Position numbers and translations under genes: made by a program. Shown here one piece after another: positions 18,322 through 28,083 of a stretch of DNA of 64,000 nucleotides. The DNA is from Comamonadaceae bacterium. Its GTDB lineage: Bacteria; Pseudomonadota; Gammaproteobacteria; Burkholderiales; Burkholderiaceae_C. The notes below the pieces were generated by a model. It did not search any database. It worked only from the letters and a program-made list of their open reading frames with translations, and was not told the DNA's origin. The stretch covers positions 17,524-81,523 of the forward strand of contig CANEVH010000011.1 in the NCBI GenBank assembly GCA_947442105.1. The letters are read 5' to 3'. Position 1 is the stretch's first letter. Each line of letters starts with the position of its first letter.

Positions 18322-19662
18322 TTGAACCAACTCCAACTCTTCCTCCCCTGCGCAGCCGGGGTGGAAGACTACCTGGCCCCCGAGATATTGCAGATCACCG
18401 GCCTGCCGCCGGGCTGCATCACCAAGCAGCGCGGCGGCGTGGCGGTGCGCACGTCCTTGAGCGACGCGATGCGCCTGAACCTGTACTGCCGCCTGGCGCA
18501 GCGCGTGCTGGTGCTGGTGTTGTACACCGAGTACCGATCAGAGGCCGACCTCTACCGCGCTGCCATGGCGGTGGAGTGGGAGCGTTGGTTCACGCCGCGC
18601 CAGAGCATCAAGATCGAGGTCACCGCGCAGCACAGTCCGCTCACCAGCCTGAACTTTGCCGCGCTCAAGGTCAAAGACGCGGTGTGCGACCGCTTTCGCG
18701 AGACCTCGGGCGGCGTGCGCCCGGATGTGAATACGCAATGGCCCGATGTGCGCATTTACGCCCACCTGACCACCGACGCCTGCTCGCTCTACATCGACAC
18801 CTCGGGCGAGCCACTGTTCAAGCGCGGCTGGCGCGAGGACAAGGGCGACGCGCCCCTGAAAGAAACCCTGGCTGCGGCCATGATTGCCGCCAGCGGCTGG
18901 GCCTCGGGCGACGACGACCTGCTACCGCTGTACGACCCCTGCTGCGGCAGCGGCACGGTGGTGATTGAGGCGGCGCAGATCGCCTGCAATATTGCAGCCG
19001 GCTCCTTGCGCCGCTTTGCCTTTGAGAAGTTTGTGCCCTTTCGCGCCCCAGAGTGGACTGCGATGAAAAAGGACGCTGCCGAGGCGGTGGTCAAACCCGA
19101 ACCCGGCCAAGCGGCGCTGATTTATGCTAGCGATGTGTCCTTTCGCATGGTTGACTTTGCGCAGCGCAACGCCCAACGTGCCGGGGTGGCCGATGTGATC
19201 GACTTTCGGGGCGGCGACGCCTTGCAGCGCATGCCGCCGATTGACGCCGCAATCACCGGCGGTGGCGTGATGATCTTGAACCCGCCCTACGGCGAGCGTA
19301 TTGAAGTCGGCGGCGTGGCCGGTGCCGGACGGCGCCAGGACGCACCTTCGCGTGACCGGCGCGACGACGACGCACAACAAGCCCGCTTTGGTGCGCGCGA
19401 ACTGGCGCACACCGAAGACGGCGGCGAATTCTTCAGCCAACTGGCCAGCCACTGGAAGAAAAACTTCAGCGGCTGGAGCGCCTGGGTGCTCACGCCCGAC
19501 CTGAAGCTGCCGGGCAAGATGCGCCTGAAAGAATCGCGCCGCGTGCCGATGTGGAACGGCCCCATCGAATGCCGCCTGTTCAAGTTCGACATGGTGGCCG
19601 GGCGCATGGCCAAAGAAGCAGCAGCGGCCAAAGCGGCTGGCGCTCCAACCGCCGGCGACTGA
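18322..19662 (+). CDS. THUMP-domain class I SAM-dependent RNA methyltransferase (RlmL N-terminal-like)
   Basis: 446 residues. An N-terminal THUMP RNA-binding region (about 50-160) precedes a UPF0020-type methyltransferase with DPCCGSGTVVIEAA (about 207) and the catalytic NPPYGER (about 318-324), the pattern of enzymes making N2-methylguanosine in 23S rRNA (position 2445 in E. coli, first half of RlmKL). A non-conserved, charged insertion (GVAGAGRRQDAPSRDRRDDD) follows NPPYGER. No ATG fits; TTG at 18322, 10 bases after the rpoN stop, begins the family sequence NQLQLFLPCAAGVEDYLA. Exact rRNA target not provable here. Confidence 0.88.
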   Translation: MNQLQLFLPCAAGVEDYLAPEILQITGLPPGCITKQRGGVAVRTSLSDAMRLNLYCRLAQRVLVLVLYTEYRSEADLYRAAMAVEWERWFTPRQSIKIEVTAQHSPLTSLNFAALKVKDAVCDRFRETSGGVRPDVNTQWPDVRIYAHLTTDACSLYIDTSGEPLFKRGWREDKGDAPLKETLAAAMIAASGWASGDDDLLPLYDPCCGSGTVVIEAAQIACNIAAGSLRRFAFEKFVPFRAPEWTAMKKDAAEAVVKPEPGQAALIYASDVSFRMVDFAQRNAQRAGVADVIDFRGGDALQRMPPIDAAITGGGVMILNPPYGERIEVGGVAGAGRRQDAPSRDRRDDDAQQARFGARELAHTEDGGEFFSQLASHWKKNFSGWSAWVLTPDLKLPGKMRLKESRRVPMWNGPIECRLFKFDMVAGRMAKEAAAAKAAGAPTAGD

Positions 19663-19678
19663 GCGCAGCGCTAAGCCC

Positions 19679-20125
19679 GTGCCTCCGATCTCAAAACCCG
19701 CGCAGCCTGCCTGCGTGGTGATAGACACCAACATCGTGCTCGACCTGTTCGTGTTCCAAGACCCGGCCACGTTGGCCCTGAACCAAGCCTTGACCGCCGC
19801 CCTCACCCTAGGCCAGCCGCGCTGGCTGGCCACTGCCGCGATGCGTGAGGAGCTAGCGCGGGTACTTTGCTACCCGCAGGTCCTCAAACGCATGGCGTTT
19901 TACGTGCGCAGCGCGCCTGAGGTGCTGGGGCACTTTGACCGCCTCTCGCACACCGTGGACGTGGCACCCAAAGCCAGCGTGACGTGCAAAGACCCGGACG
20001 ACCAAAAGTTCATCGACCTGGCCGTGGCGCACGGCGCGGCGCTACTGAGCAAGGACCGGGCGGTGTTGTGCATGGGCAAGCGGATGGCTTTGCTAGGCGT
20101 GCCGTTTGTGGGCACTGCGTGGTAG
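19679..20125 (+). CDS. PIN-domain protein (putative toxin-family RNase)
   Basis: 148 residues with GTG start. The PIN fold acidic residues are visible: VVIDTNIVLDLF at the N-terminus, a central E in REELARVL, and DPDDQKFIDLAVAHGAALLSKD near the C-terminus, matching the COG1569/PIN_3 type. Such proteins are metal-dependent RNases, often toxins of toxin-antitoxin pairs. No antitoxin-like gene is adjacent: the upstream gene is the RNA methyltransferase, 16 bases away, and nothing recognisable follows. It may act on RNA in a housekeeping role or be an orphan toxin. Confidence 0.8.
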   Translation: MPPISKPAQPACVVIDTNIVLDLFVFQDPATLALNQALTAALTLGQPRWLATAAMREELARVLCYPQVLKRMAFYVRSAPEVLGHFDRLSHTVDVAPKASVTCKDPDDQKFIDLAVAHGAALLSKDRAVLCMGKRMALLGVPFVGTAW

Positions 20126-20528
20126 TCGGCGCCGAGGGCTTAACGCTGACGCCATCGCTACCGCTTCCCTTGCTTTGCGGCCCCTTCTTGGATTGCATGG
20201 TGAAGAATGAGCGCGGCTTGCTCTATTGCGCGCGGCTGTGGTTTGGGCGCCTTGTACGCGGCGTTCTTGTCTTTGGCTTTGCTGCCTGGCCTGACGCGGT
20301 GGTGCTTGCGGGCTCAGAATTGCGTCATTAACGCATCTGCTCGCTTTGAAGCCTTTGCAGATCGCGCGAGGCGCGCTCCGTGCTCGCAGCTGGCAGGCGG
20401 CTCGCCATTGGTGGGGCGGCTCGTTCGGCATCGTCTGCCACACTGCGCGTGCGCATGCGGTGACGATGGGAATGAATCCAGGCGGCACTTGGCCCGCGAG
20501 GACCCAGGCCCAGACCAAGACCGTCTGA
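20126..20528 (+). other. 403-base region without a recognised gene
   Basis: GC-rich sequence between the PIN gene and the end of the convergent hydratase gene. Frames are open on both strands but none shows a family pattern, ribosome site or signal peptide. No T-run terminator was found for either flanking gene. It may contain decayed coding sequence; I cannot identify it. Confidence 0.4.
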
Positions 20529-21323
20529 CTAGCACCCGGTCCAGCGCGGCGGTCTTTTTTCGGAAAAAGCCAGTGGGCCTTCTGCCGCGTCTTGCGAGCG
20601 CAGCATGGCGCGGTAGGTGGGTAAATCGCCGTGGCGCAGCGTTTGGTACGCCACCTCTAGGGTTTGGCCCTCGGTGGCACGGACTATCTCTTTGACTGCG
20701 GCCACGGCCAGGGGCGCGCACTGCACGATGTGCTGCGCCAGCGCCTGCGCAGCAGCCATCAGGTCAACGGGCGCCACCACCTGGTTGACCAGACCCCAGC
20801 TTTTGGCCTCCGATGCGCCCATGCGGCGCCCGGTGAGCAGCAGCTCCATGGCCACCGCGCGCGGCAGGCGCTGGGGTAGGCGCAGCAGGCCGCCGGAGTC
20901 GGCCACCATGCCGAGTTTGACTTCGGGCAGCGCAAATTCGGCCGCTTCGCTGGCCACCATCAAATCAGCCGCCAGCGCCAGCTCAAAACCGCCGCCCATG
21001 GCCAGGCCGTTGACGGCTGCAATGACCGGCTTGTCCAGGCTGAAGAATTCGGTAAGGCCGCCAAAGCCGCCAGGGCCGTGGTCGGCGTCTATGGCCTCGC
21101 CCTCGGTGGCGCCGGTCAGGTCCCACCCGGCAGAGAAAAAGCGCCCGGTGCCGGTCAGGATGGCCACGCGCAGCGCCGGGTCGTCTTGCAATTGGGCAAA
21201 GGCAGCGTACAGGGCGTGGCTGGTGGCGACGTTGATGGCGTTGGCCTTGGGCCGGTCCAGGGTGATGGTGAGCACGCCGCCTTCGGCGTGGGTGCGAACC
21301 GCAGCGGGGGTGGCGTCAGACAT
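20529..21323 (-). CDS. Enoyl-CoA hydratase/isomerase family (carnitinyl-CoA dehydratase-like)
   Basis: 264 residues. A crotonase fold with the oxyanion-hole sequences FSAGWDL (about 63-69) and [17 protein letters not shown] (about 104-120), plus a conserved acidic residue in the [14 protein letters not shown] region (E at about 131). It should hydrate an enoyl-CoA. The GGGFE wording is like CaiD/carnitinyl-CoA dehydratase, which fits the operon. The start ATG at 21321-21323 overlaps the end of the upstream ligase gene by eight bases; it is the last gene of a nine-gene minus-strand operon. Confidence 0.87.
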   Translation of the reverse strand: MSDATPAAVRTHAEGGVLTITLDRPKANAINVATSHALYAAFAQLQDDPALRVAILTGTGRFFSAGWDLTGATEGEAIDADHGPGGFGGLTEFFSLDKPVIAAVNGLAMGGGFELALAADLMVASEAAEFALPEVKLGMVADSGGLLRLPQRLPRAVAMELLLTGRRMGASEAKSWGLVNQVVAPVDLMAAAQALAQHIVQCAPLAVAAVKEIVRATEGQTLEVAYQTLRHGDLPTYRAMLRSQDAAEGPLAFSEKRPPRWTGC

Positions 21324-23682
21324 GGGGCGCTCCTTCGGCAATGGGGTCAACAACAGGGTCAATACATCGAATCAACGCGTCCACCGCCAGCACGCCGTAG
21401 GGCATGACCAGCACCGGGTTGACATCGAGTTCGAGCAGGCGGTCGGCATGGCTTTGGGCGTAGTCAGCCACAACCATGACCGCGTCCACCAGCGCAGCCA
21501 CGTGGCCCGCAGGCTTGCCGCGAAAGCCGCGCAGCAGCGGCCAGACGCGCAAGGACTCCAGCGCCGCCTGCACCTCGTGGCGCTGCACCGGCAGCAGCAG
21601 GGTGCGGGCGTCTTGCAGCAGCTCCACCAAGACACCCCCGGCGCCCACGGTGAGCGACAGGCCAAACTGCGCGTCGCGCTGCACGCCCACAATGACTTCG
21701 GCCACTACGTTGGTGGCCATTTGCTCGACCAAAAACTGGTCCGAAAGATGGGCCATTTTGTCCAGCGCCGCGTGCACTTGGCTCGCATTGGCCAGGTTCA
21801 GGTGCACCGCACCGGCCTCGGTTTTGTGCGCCAACTGCGCGGACACGGCCTTGAGCACGACGGGATAACCCAAGTAATCGGCAGCGTCTGCCACCTGCGC
21901 GGCGGCCACCACCTGGCCTTTGGGCACCGGCAGGCCAAAGGCGGCCAAGGTGCGCTTGGCGGTGGCCTCGTCCAGGGTGCGCGGGCTGCCCGCTTGCAGC
22001 GCTTGCACCGGCGGGATTTGCTTCAACACGGCCAGCGACCGCGCCGCCGCGCCCACTTGGGCCGCGTGGGCAATGGCGTCCAGGCAATCGGGCAGGCCGT
22101 GCATGGGCGCAATGCCCTGGGCCATGAGCGCCTGGGCGTAATCCTCGGGCAGGTCTTCGGGCAGGCTGGCGACTACGGTGGCGGCTTTGCTGCGCGCGCT
22201 GCCCCCTGCGCCTCCCACTGAGCCGCCTGATACGCCTCCCACTAGGCCGTTGACTAAGCCATCTACTGCGTCACTACTTGCAATGCTGCCCAGCGCGTCA
22301 CCGGCGTGGGCTGCGGCCACAAAGGCGTCTACCGTGGTGCCCCAGCTGTCCGCGCTGCAGCGGTCCAAACGCGGATAGTCCAGCACCAGCAGGTGGGCGT
22401 CAAAGTTGCAGTCCATCAGGCCGGTAAAGCATTCGGTCTGCGCCGCCAGGTCGCCCCAGATATAGGTGTGGTAGTCCAACGGATTGGCCACAGTGACTTT
22501 GTCGCCCAGCACCGCGTGTAGGCGGGCGTGCGCCGGACCTGGGATGGGCGGCATGTCCAGGCCACGCGGCTGCGCCAAGTCGGCCACCAGCGAGGCCTCG
22601 CCGCCCGAGCAACTGGCCGAAATAATGCGCTTGCCGCCCAGCGCGCCGTGCACGTGCAAGAACTTGCAGGTCTCTATCAGCCCGGCCGGGTCGCGCACGC
22701 GGGCCACGCCGCAGCGGGCGAATAGCGCGTCGTACAAGGCGTCGGGTCCGGCCAGCGAGCTGGTGTGGCTCATGGCGGTTTGTGCGCCCAGCGCGGACGA
22801 CCCGGCCTTGAGCGCCACCAGCGGCACGCCCTGGCGCAGCGCCTTGAGCGCCACGCGCGAAAAAGCCGCCACATCGTCCAAGCCCTCAATGTGCATGCCA
22901 ATCACGCTCACGCGCGGGTCGGCCAGCAGCGCATCGACCAGGCTTTCCACGCTATTGCCCGCTTTGTTGCCCACGGTAATCAAATAGGCCAGCGGCAGTG
23001 CGCGCCGCTGCATGGTCAGGTTCAGGCCGATGTTGCCGCTTTGGGTGATGAGTGCCACGCCGCGCTCCACGCGCTGGCCGCCGTGCTGGTCGGGCCACAA
23101 GGCCACGCCATCCAAATAGTTCAGCATGCCGTAGCAGTTGGGGCCGAGCAAGGCCATATCGCCCGCCTTGTGGACGAGCTGCTGCTGCAACGCCACGCCC
23201 GCGCCGCCCACTTCGGCAAAGCCCGAGGCGTAGCAAACCACGCCGCCTGCGCCGCGCGCGGCCAACTGGCCCACGATGTCCACCGTGGCTTCGCGCGGCA
23301 CAGCAACGAAGCTGGCGTCGGGCGCCTGGGGCAGCGCGGCCACGTTGGGGTAGCAGGCGATGCCTTCCACCGACGCCCGCGTGGGGTGCACCGGCCACAG
23401 GTCACCGGCAAAGCCCAGCTTGCGGCATTGGCGAATGGCCTCTGCGGCAGCGTTGCCGCCAAACACCGCGATGTGGCGCGGTGAAAACAGGCGTTGCAAC
23501 TGCGCGCGACCGGCGCGGTCTTGATCGTCGCTTTGATCGTCGTCTTGATCGTCATTCCGCAGGCCGTCTTGCGCACCGCTCGTCACACCGCTCGTCACAC
23601 CACTTACCTCGCCGTTTTCCATCCGCAACCCGTCTTGGGCCGCGTGTTCCCCCGCCGTGGCTGGCGCTGCGGGCGCGCTCAC
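21316..23682 (-). CDS. ATP-grasp (NDP-forming) acyl-CoA ligase, acetate-CoA ligase family
   Basis: 788 residues. The order is CoA-binding Rossmann domain (about 60-180, [11 protein letters not shown]), succinyl-CoA ligase-like domains (LITQSGNIG about 230; [13 protein letters not shown], with a likely His relay), then an ATP-grasp domain (about 560-780, [19 protein letters not shown]). Such enzymes make an acyl-CoA with ATP and release NDP. Two odd parts are seen: an N-terminal tail of about 50 residues with repeated [16 protein letters not shown] and Asp/Gln runs, and a Gly/Ser/Val linker (about 470-495). The ATG overlaps the acyl-CoA dehydrogenase stop by four bases. It could activate a betaine-type carboxylate; substrate unproven. 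Confidence 0.85.
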   Translation of the reverse strand: MSAPAAPATAGEHAAQDGLRMENGEVSGVTSGVTSGAQDGLRNDDQDDDQSDDQDRAGRAQLQRLFSPRHIAVFGGNAAAEAIRQCRKLGFAGDLWPVHPTRASVEGIACYPNVAALPQAPDASFVAVPREATVDIVGQLAARGAGGVVCYASGFAEVGGAGVALQQQLVHKAGDMALLGPNCYGMLNYLDGVALWPDQHGGQRVERGVALITQSGNIGLNLTMQRRALPLAYLITVGNKAGNSVESLVDALLADPRVSVIGMHIEGLDDVAAFSRVALKALRQGVPLVALKAGSSALGAQTAMSHTSSLAGPDALYDALFARCGVARVRDPAGLIETCKFLHVHGALGGKRIISASCSGGEASLVADLAQPRGLDMPPIPGPAHARLHAVLGDKVTVANPLDYHTYIWGDLAAQTECFTGLMDCNFDAHLLVLDYPRLDRCSADSWGTTVDAFVAAAHAGDALGSIASSDAVDGLVNGLVGGVSGGSVGGAGGSARSKAATVVASLPEDLPEDYAQALMAQGIAPMHGLPDCLDAIAHAAQVGAAARSLAVLKQIPPVQALQAGSPRTLDEATAKRTLAAFGLPVPKGQVVAAAQVADAADYLGYPVVLKAVSAQLAHKTEAGAVHLNLANASQVHAALDKMAHLSDQFLVEQMATNVVAEVIVGVQRDAQFGLSLTVGAGGVLVELLQDARTLLLPVQRHEVQAALESLRVWPLLRGFRGKPAGHVAALVDAVMVVADYAQSHADRLLELDVNPVLVMPYGVLAVDALIRCIDPVVDPIAEGAPHV

Positions 23683-24851
23683 GCGCCGTGCACGCGCAGC
23701 ATGGCGCGCGAGATGATGTGGCGCTGGATTTCGCTGGTGCCGTCCCAGATGCGCTCTACCCGGGCGTCGCGCCAGTAGCGCTCAATAGGCAGCTGGTTCA
23801 TCAAGCCCATGCCGCCAAAGATTTGCAGCGCGTTGTCAGTAACCCGCGCCAGCGCCTCAGAGGCAAATAGCTTGGCCATCGCGGCGTCCGAATCGGTCAT
23901 GGTGCCCTGGTCGCACTTCCAGGCGGCTTGCAGTGTCAAGAGTTCGGCGGCTGCCAGCTCGGTGGCCATGTCGGCCAGCTTGAATCCTGTTCCCTGAAAC
24001 TTGCCGATCGGCTGGCCAAACTGCTTGCGCGTGGCGGCCCACTCGGTGGCCATTTCCATTACCCGCTGGCCCCGGCCCACGCTGGTGGCGGCCACGGTCA
24101 GGCGCGTGGCGCCCAGCCACTGGCCCATCAAATCAAAACCGGCACCTTCGTCGCCCAGGCGCTTGTAGGCGGGCACGCGGCAGTCGGTAAAAAACAGCTC
24201 GCACTGGTGGTAGCCCCGGTGCGACACGCAGGCCGGGCCACGGCGCACCGTCAGCCCCGGCGAATTCAGGTCCACCAAAAAGCCGGTGATCTTTTTCTTG
24301 GGGCCGTGCTTGGTGTCCTCGACCCCGGTGGCGGCAAACAGCACCACAAAGTCGCTCATGTCGGCATGGCTGATGAAGTGCTTGGTGCCGTTGATCAGGT
24401 AGTCGGCGTTCTCACCTGCGCCGTCGCGCGTGGCCCGGGTTTGCATGCCGCGCACGTCCGAGCCGGCGTTGGGCTCGGTCATGGCCAGGCAGTCGTGGCG
24501 CTCGCCACGGATGGTGGGCATCAAATATTCTTCAATCTGCGCGCCTTCGCAAGCCCGCAAGATGTTGCTCGGGCGGGCAATCAGCATTTGCAGGCCGTAA
24601 GAAGCGCGCCCGAGTTCGCGCTCCATGAGCGTGATGCTGAAGTTGTCCAGCCCGCCGCCGCCCAGCTCGGCCGGCATATTGGCGGCGTACAGACCCACTT
24701 CAATGGCCTTGGCCTGGATGGACTGTGCCAGCGCGGGGTCAATCGCGTCGGTGCGCTCCACCTCGTCTTCAAACGGGTACAGCTCTTTTTCGACAAAGGC
24801 GCGCACCGTGTCGACGATCATGGTGTGTTCGGTGCTCAGGGCGAAATGCAT
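23679..24851 (-). CDS. Acyl-CoA dehydrogenase
   Basis: 390 residues, normal for the family. FAD-dependent alpha,beta-dehydrogenation of an acyl-CoA. Signatures include AMTEPNAGSDVRGMQTRA (about 131-148), the middle beta-barrel domain, and the C-terminal QIFGGMGLMNQLPIERYWRDARV with GTSEIQRHIISR; the base lies in the C-terminal part (near IWDGTSEIQ). In context it could be CaiA-like (crotonobetainyl/gamma-butyrobetainyl-CoA). The ATG is preceded by GAGCTG. It lies 32 bases after the thioesterase stop. Confidence 0.9.
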   Translation of the reverse strand: MHFALSTEHTMIVDTVRAFVEKELYPFEDEVERTDAIDPALAQSIQAKAIEVGLYAANMPAELGGGGLDNFSITLMERELGRASYGLQMLIARPSNILRACEGAQIEEYLMPTIRGERHDCLAMTEPNAGSDVRGMQTRATRDGAGENADYLINGTKHFISHADMSDFVVLFAATGVEDTKHGPKKKITGFLVDLNSPGLTVRRGPACVSHRGYHQCELFFTDCRVPAYKRLGDEGAGFDLMGQWLGATRLTVAATSVGRGQRVMEMATEWAATRKQFGQPIGKFQGTGFKLADMATELAAAELLTLQAAWKCDQGTMTDSDAAMAKLFASEALARVTDNALQIFGGMGLMNQLPIERYWRDARVERIWDGTSEIQRHIISRAMLRVHGA

Positions 24852-24883
24852 GGTGCAGCTCTTTCAAATAGTCGGTACGAACT

Positions 24884-25459
24884 TCAGGCCGTCTTGCGGC
24901 GTATGCCCATGGGCTTGCCCACCTGGAGCGGTGTGGGCAGGATGGCGTGGGCCAGGGCGATAGCGTGCAGGCGCGCCTGCAAGTCGGCGGGCATGGGCGT
25001 AGCGCGGCCTTGGGCCATGTCCACATGCACCAGCATTTGCTCGCCCGTGGCCAGCAAGTCGCCACTGGCGCCGTGGTGCATGGCGTGAAAAATGTGCACG
25101 CGCTTGTCGTCAAAGTCCAGCAGTTGCAGGGTCAGGCGCAGCGGTTCGCCCTCAGCCACTTCGCGGATGTTGTGGATGTGGGTTTGCACCGTGTAGAGCG
25201 AGTGGCCGCCCTGGTCGCGGTAGGCCTCGTCAATGCCCACCAGGCGAAAAAACGCATCCGAGTTGTCGCCAAAAACCAGCAAGTAGCAGCACTCGCTCAT
25301 GTGGCCGTTGTAGTCCACCCAGGCGGGCAGCACGGTGGGGCGGTACAGGCACAGGGGCGCGGCAATGGGCGCGGTCGGGTCCCACAGCGGCGCGGGCGTG
25401 CCTTCGAGCGGGGTGCCCAGGCCGTGGGATTTTTTGGCGGGGGAATCAGGGCTTGTCAT
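24884..25459 (-). CDS. Hotdog-fold acyl-CoA thioesterase (paralogue 1)
   Basis: 191 residues. A 4-hydroxybenzoyl-CoA thioesterase-type hotdog domain with the active-site segment PAWVDYNGHM (Asp and Asn/His, about 43-52), a helix, and the VQTHIHNIREV strand. It hydrolyses an acyl-CoA. It is clearly paralogous to the thioesterase at 26589-27086 in the same operon. An N-terminal extension of about 35 Pro/Ala-rich residues is specific to this copy. The ATG at 25457-25459 is the first plausible start after the upstream stop 13 bases away. Glycine betainyl-CoA is a possible substrate by context. Confidence 0.82.
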   Translation of the reverse strand: MTSPDSPAKKSHGLGTPLEGTPAPLWDPTAPIAAPLCLYRPTVLPAWVDYNGHMSECCYLLVFGDNSDAFFRLVGIDEAYRDQGGHSLYTVQTHIHNIREVAEGEPLRLTLQLLDFDDKRVHIFHAMHHGASGDLLATGEQMLVHVDMAQGRATPMPADLQARLHAIALAHAILPTPLQVGKPMGIRRKTA

Positions 25460-25472
25460 TTGCAAAACACTT

Positions 25473-26579
25473 TCAGGGCGGCGCGAGCAGCACGATTTTT
25501 CCGACGAAGTTTTTCGCGCTAAAGGTGGCTTGGGCCTGGGCGATGTCGCGCAGCGCAAAAGTGTGGGCCACCACCGGCGCAATCTCACCGCGCTCGATGT
25601 AGCCCAGCAGATTGTCAAAAATACGGTCGTCCTGGAAGGTGCAGCCCACCAGGGTGAGGTCTTTGAGGTACAGGGTGCGCAAATCCAGGGCCACCAGCGG
25701 CCCGGCGATCGCGCCTGAGGTGGCGTAGCGGCCCCCGCGCTTCAAGACATCCAGCAAGGTTGGCCACTGCGGACCGCCCACCAGGTCGATGACCACGTCC
25801 ACGCTCTCTGCGCCCAGCGCGTGCGCCAGGTCGGCGTCGCGCGCCAGGCATTCGGCGGCGCCCAGCGCGCGCACGGCGGCGTGTTTGTCGGCGCCCGCCA
25901 CGGCAATGACGTGCGCGCTCCGGCGGCCGGCCAGTTGCACCGCCGCGCTGCCCACGCCGCCCGAGGCACCGGTGACCAGCACGCGCTCACCCGCCTTCAC
26001 CCCCGCGCGGTCCACCAGGTTTTCGGCGGTGGAATAGGCGCAGGGGAAGGACGCCAGTTCGGCGTCACTCAAGGCGCTGTGAATGGCCACAGCGGCATCC
26101 GCTGGCACCCGTGCGTATTGGGCAAAGCCGCCATCGCACTCCGAGCCAAAGTACCAGCAGGCGTATGGGCGGTAGTCGGCATAGGCCCGCAATATGGGCC
26201 GCACCAGCACGCGCTGGCCGATGCGCGCGGCGTCCACGCCCGGCCCCACGGCGGCAATGTGGCCGCAGCAGTCCGCACCCTGGATGCGCGGAAAGGCCAT
26301 GGGCGTGCCGCCCCAGCTGGGGTCGGCGTCCTGCGCGGTGTCAAACACCGCTGCGCTGCCTTCGGTAGCGCTGCCTGCGGTCTTGGAATACCAGCCCACG
26401 CGGGTGTTGATGTCGGTGTTGTTGACCGCGCTGGCCGCCACGCGAATCAGCACCTCCCCCGCGCGCGGCAGGGGCAGCGGCAGATCGTCGCGGTAATGCA
26501 ACACCTCCGGCCCGCCAAAGGCGGTGAGCACCACCCCGTGCATGGTGGAAGGCAAGGCGGCGGCGTGCTCGGAGGTCAT
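25473..26579 (-). CDS. Zinc-type medium-chain alcohol dehydrogenase/quinone reductase family
   Basis: 368 residues. GroES-like N-terminal domain (about 15-150) and Rossmann domain with VLVTGASGGVGSAAVQLA (about 204-221), where the GASGGVG loop binds NAD(P)H. A cysteine and acidic residues of the catalytic zinc site are not clearly all present (NNTDIN replaces the usual Cys segment), so it may be a zinc-lacking quinone-oxidoreductase type. It lies between two thioesterase genes with gaps of 13 and 9 bases. Its substrate is unknown; a reduction or oxidation step in the same pathway is the inference. Confidence 0.83.
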   Translation of the reverse strand: MTSEHAAALPSTMHGVVLTAFGGPEVLHYRDDLPLPLPRAGEVLIRVAASAVNNTDINTRVGWYSKTAGSATEGSAAVFDTAQDADPSWGGTPMAFPRIQGADCCGHIAAVGPGVDAARIGQRVLVRPILRAYADYRPYACWYFGSECDGGFAQYARVPADAAVAIHSALSDAELASFPCAYSTAENLVDRAGVKAGERVLVTGASGGVGSAAVQLAGRRSAHVIAVAGADKHAAVRALGAAECLARDADLAHALGAESVDVVIDLVGGPQWPTLLDVLKRGGRYATSGAIAGPLVALDLRTLYLKDLTLVGCTFQDDRIFDNLLGYIERGEIAPVVAHTFALRDIAQAQATFSAKNFVGKIVLLAPP

Positions 26580-26588
26580 GGTTATGCC

Positions 26589-27086
26589 TTATTTGGCCGG
26601 TGGCAGCGCCATCACGCGCCCCACCTGGGCCGGGCGCGGCAGATGCGCGTGCTGCGCCGCCAGCGGCTGCAAATAGGCTACCACCTGGGGCGCAAACGGC
26701 GTGGCGCGCGGGCCAGACATGTCCACATTGAGAAGCATTTGTTCGCTCACAGCCATCACGGTGGTTTGGCCCGCTGGGTGCAGGCTCAGGCACACATGCA
26801 GGCGCTTGGCGTCTACGCCCAAGACTTGCAAGCGCACTTCTACCACCGCACCTTGTTTCACCTCGTGCAGGTAGTTGATATGCGCCTCCAGCGTGAACCA
26901 GGAGTGGCCGATGGCTTTGCGCCCGGCGTCATCCAGACCCGCCAAATCCATCAACGCGTCCACCGCGCTGCTGAACAGCACCATGTAATAGCCGTCGCGC
27001 AAGTGGCCATTGAAGTCCACCCACGCGGGGACTATGGTGGTGCGGTAGATGACGGGCAGCGCCGGGGCGCTGGCGGTGTCAGGCAT
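26589..27086 (-). CDS. Hotdog-fold thioesterase (paralogue 2, betainyl-CoA thioesterase-like)
   Basis: 165 residues. The hotdog domain has [12 protein letters not shown] (about 20-31) with the catalytic Asp, then [10 protein letters not shown]. In carnitine-degrading bacteria a thioesterase of this type is encoded next to carnitine dehydrogenase and hydrolyses glycine betainyl-CoA made by BKACE; here it directly overlaps the dehydrogenase gene by eight bases, so that is the best guess. The closely related copy at 24884-25459 may have a different acyl preference. Confidence 0.84.
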   Translation of the reverse strand: MPDTASAPALPVIYRTTIVPAWVDFNGHLRDGYYMVLFSSAVDALMDLAGLDDAGRKAIGHSWFTLEAHINYLHEVKQGAVVEVRLQVLGVDAKRLHVCLSLHPAGQTTVMAVSEQMLLNVDMSGPRATPFAPQVVAYLQPLAAQHAHLPRPAQVGRVMALPPAK

Positions 27087-28044
27087 CGGGCGCGATACCG
27101 TGTTTGAGTTTGGTGGCTTTGATGGCCTCTTGCACCGCCATCAGGCAGTCGTCGCGGTAGCGTTCCCAATCGGCAATGCTGCGCTCGCCGAGTTGCTCCA
27201 CGCTGCCTTCGGCCACGGCGTCGAGCAGGCTGTCGGTGAGTTCCGGGGCTTCGAGCTTGGTCCACGGCAGCTTGAGCGCCGGGCCAAACTGGGCCATGAA
27301 GTGGCGCATGCCCGCATCGCCCCCAGCCAGGGTGTAAATCAAAAAGCTGCCCATGAAGGACCAGCGCATGCCCGCGCCAAAGCGGATGGCGTCGTCAATC
27401 TCGCCGGTGGTGGCCACGCCGTCGTTGACCAGGTGCAGGGATTCGCGCCACATGGCCTCCAGCAGGCGGTCGGCGATAAAGCCGGGCACCTCTTTGCGCA
27501 CATGCAGCGGGCGCATGCCCAAGCTGCGGTAGACCCGCATGGCGGCTTGCACCGCCTCGGGCGCGGTGTGGACGCCGCCCACCACTTCCACCAGCGGCAG
27601 CAAATACACCGGGTTAAACGGATGGCCGACCACGCAGCGCTCGGGGTGCTGGGCGCTGGCATAAAAGTCGCTGGGCAAGAGGCCCGAGGTGCTCGAACCA
27701 ATCAGCACATTAGGCCGCGCCGCAGCGGTGATTTGCGCGTGCAGCGCCAGTTTGAGGTCTTGGCGCTCGGGCGCGCTTTCTTGGATGAAGTCGGCGTGGG
27801 CCACGCATTCCTCCACCGTGGCCACAAATTTCAGGCGGTCTTGCGAAGCGCCGAGCGCCAGGCCTTGGGCGGTGAGCGCCCCCCAGGCTTTGGCGGTGCG
27901 CGCGCGCAAAGCGGCTTCGGCGCCGGGCGCTGGGTCCCAGGCAATCACGTCCAGGCCATGGGCCAGGGCGCGGGCGACCCAGCCGCTGCCAATGACGCCG
28001 GTGCCCAGGGCGGCGAAGGTTTTGATGTCGGTAATGAAGTTCAT
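27079..28044 (-). CDS. L-carnitine dehydrogenase-like 3-hydroxyacyl-CoA dehydrogenase family
   Basis: 321 residues. N-terminal NAD site [15 protein letters not shown] (about 13-27) and the family segments [17 protein letters not shown] and [29 protein letters not shown] (about 137-154, with the catalytic His). This is the length and wording of L-carnitine 3-dehydrogenases, which oxidise L-carnitine to 3-dehydrocarnitine. The neighbours BKACE and thioesterase would convert that product with acetyl-CoA to acetoacetate and glycine betaine. Start ATG is 39 bases downstream of the BKACE stop. A related beta-hydroxy acid substrate is possible. Confidence 0.85.
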   Translation of the reverse strand: MNFITDIKTFAALGTGVIGSGWVARALAHGLDVIAWDPAPGAEAALRARTAKAWGALTAQGLALGASQDRLKFVATVEECVAHADFIQESAPERQDLKLALHAQITAAARPNVLIGSSTSGLLPSDFYASAQHPERCVVGHPFNPVYLLPLVEVVGGVHTAPEAVQAAMRVYRSLGMRPLHVRKEVPGFIADRLLEAMWRESLHLVNDGVATTGEIDDAIRFGAGMRWSFMGSFLIYTLAGGDAGMRHFMAQFGPALKLPWTKLEAPELTDSLLDAVAEGSVEQLGERSIADWERYRDDCLMAVQEAIKATKLKHGIAPDA

Positions 28045-28083
28045 GGTGGCTTGTCTCTTTTCAGATTACGTGCAGGCGGCGGA

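Noticed and set aside
18322..19662. Full-length RlmKL (bifunctional) methyltransferase
   Set aside because: The protein has one methyltransferase module only (446 residues); the second module of E. coli RlmKL is absent.
20617..22221. 534-codon plus-strand frame across the hydratase and ligase genes
   Set aside because: It is a composition effect of high GC opposite two confidently identified genes.
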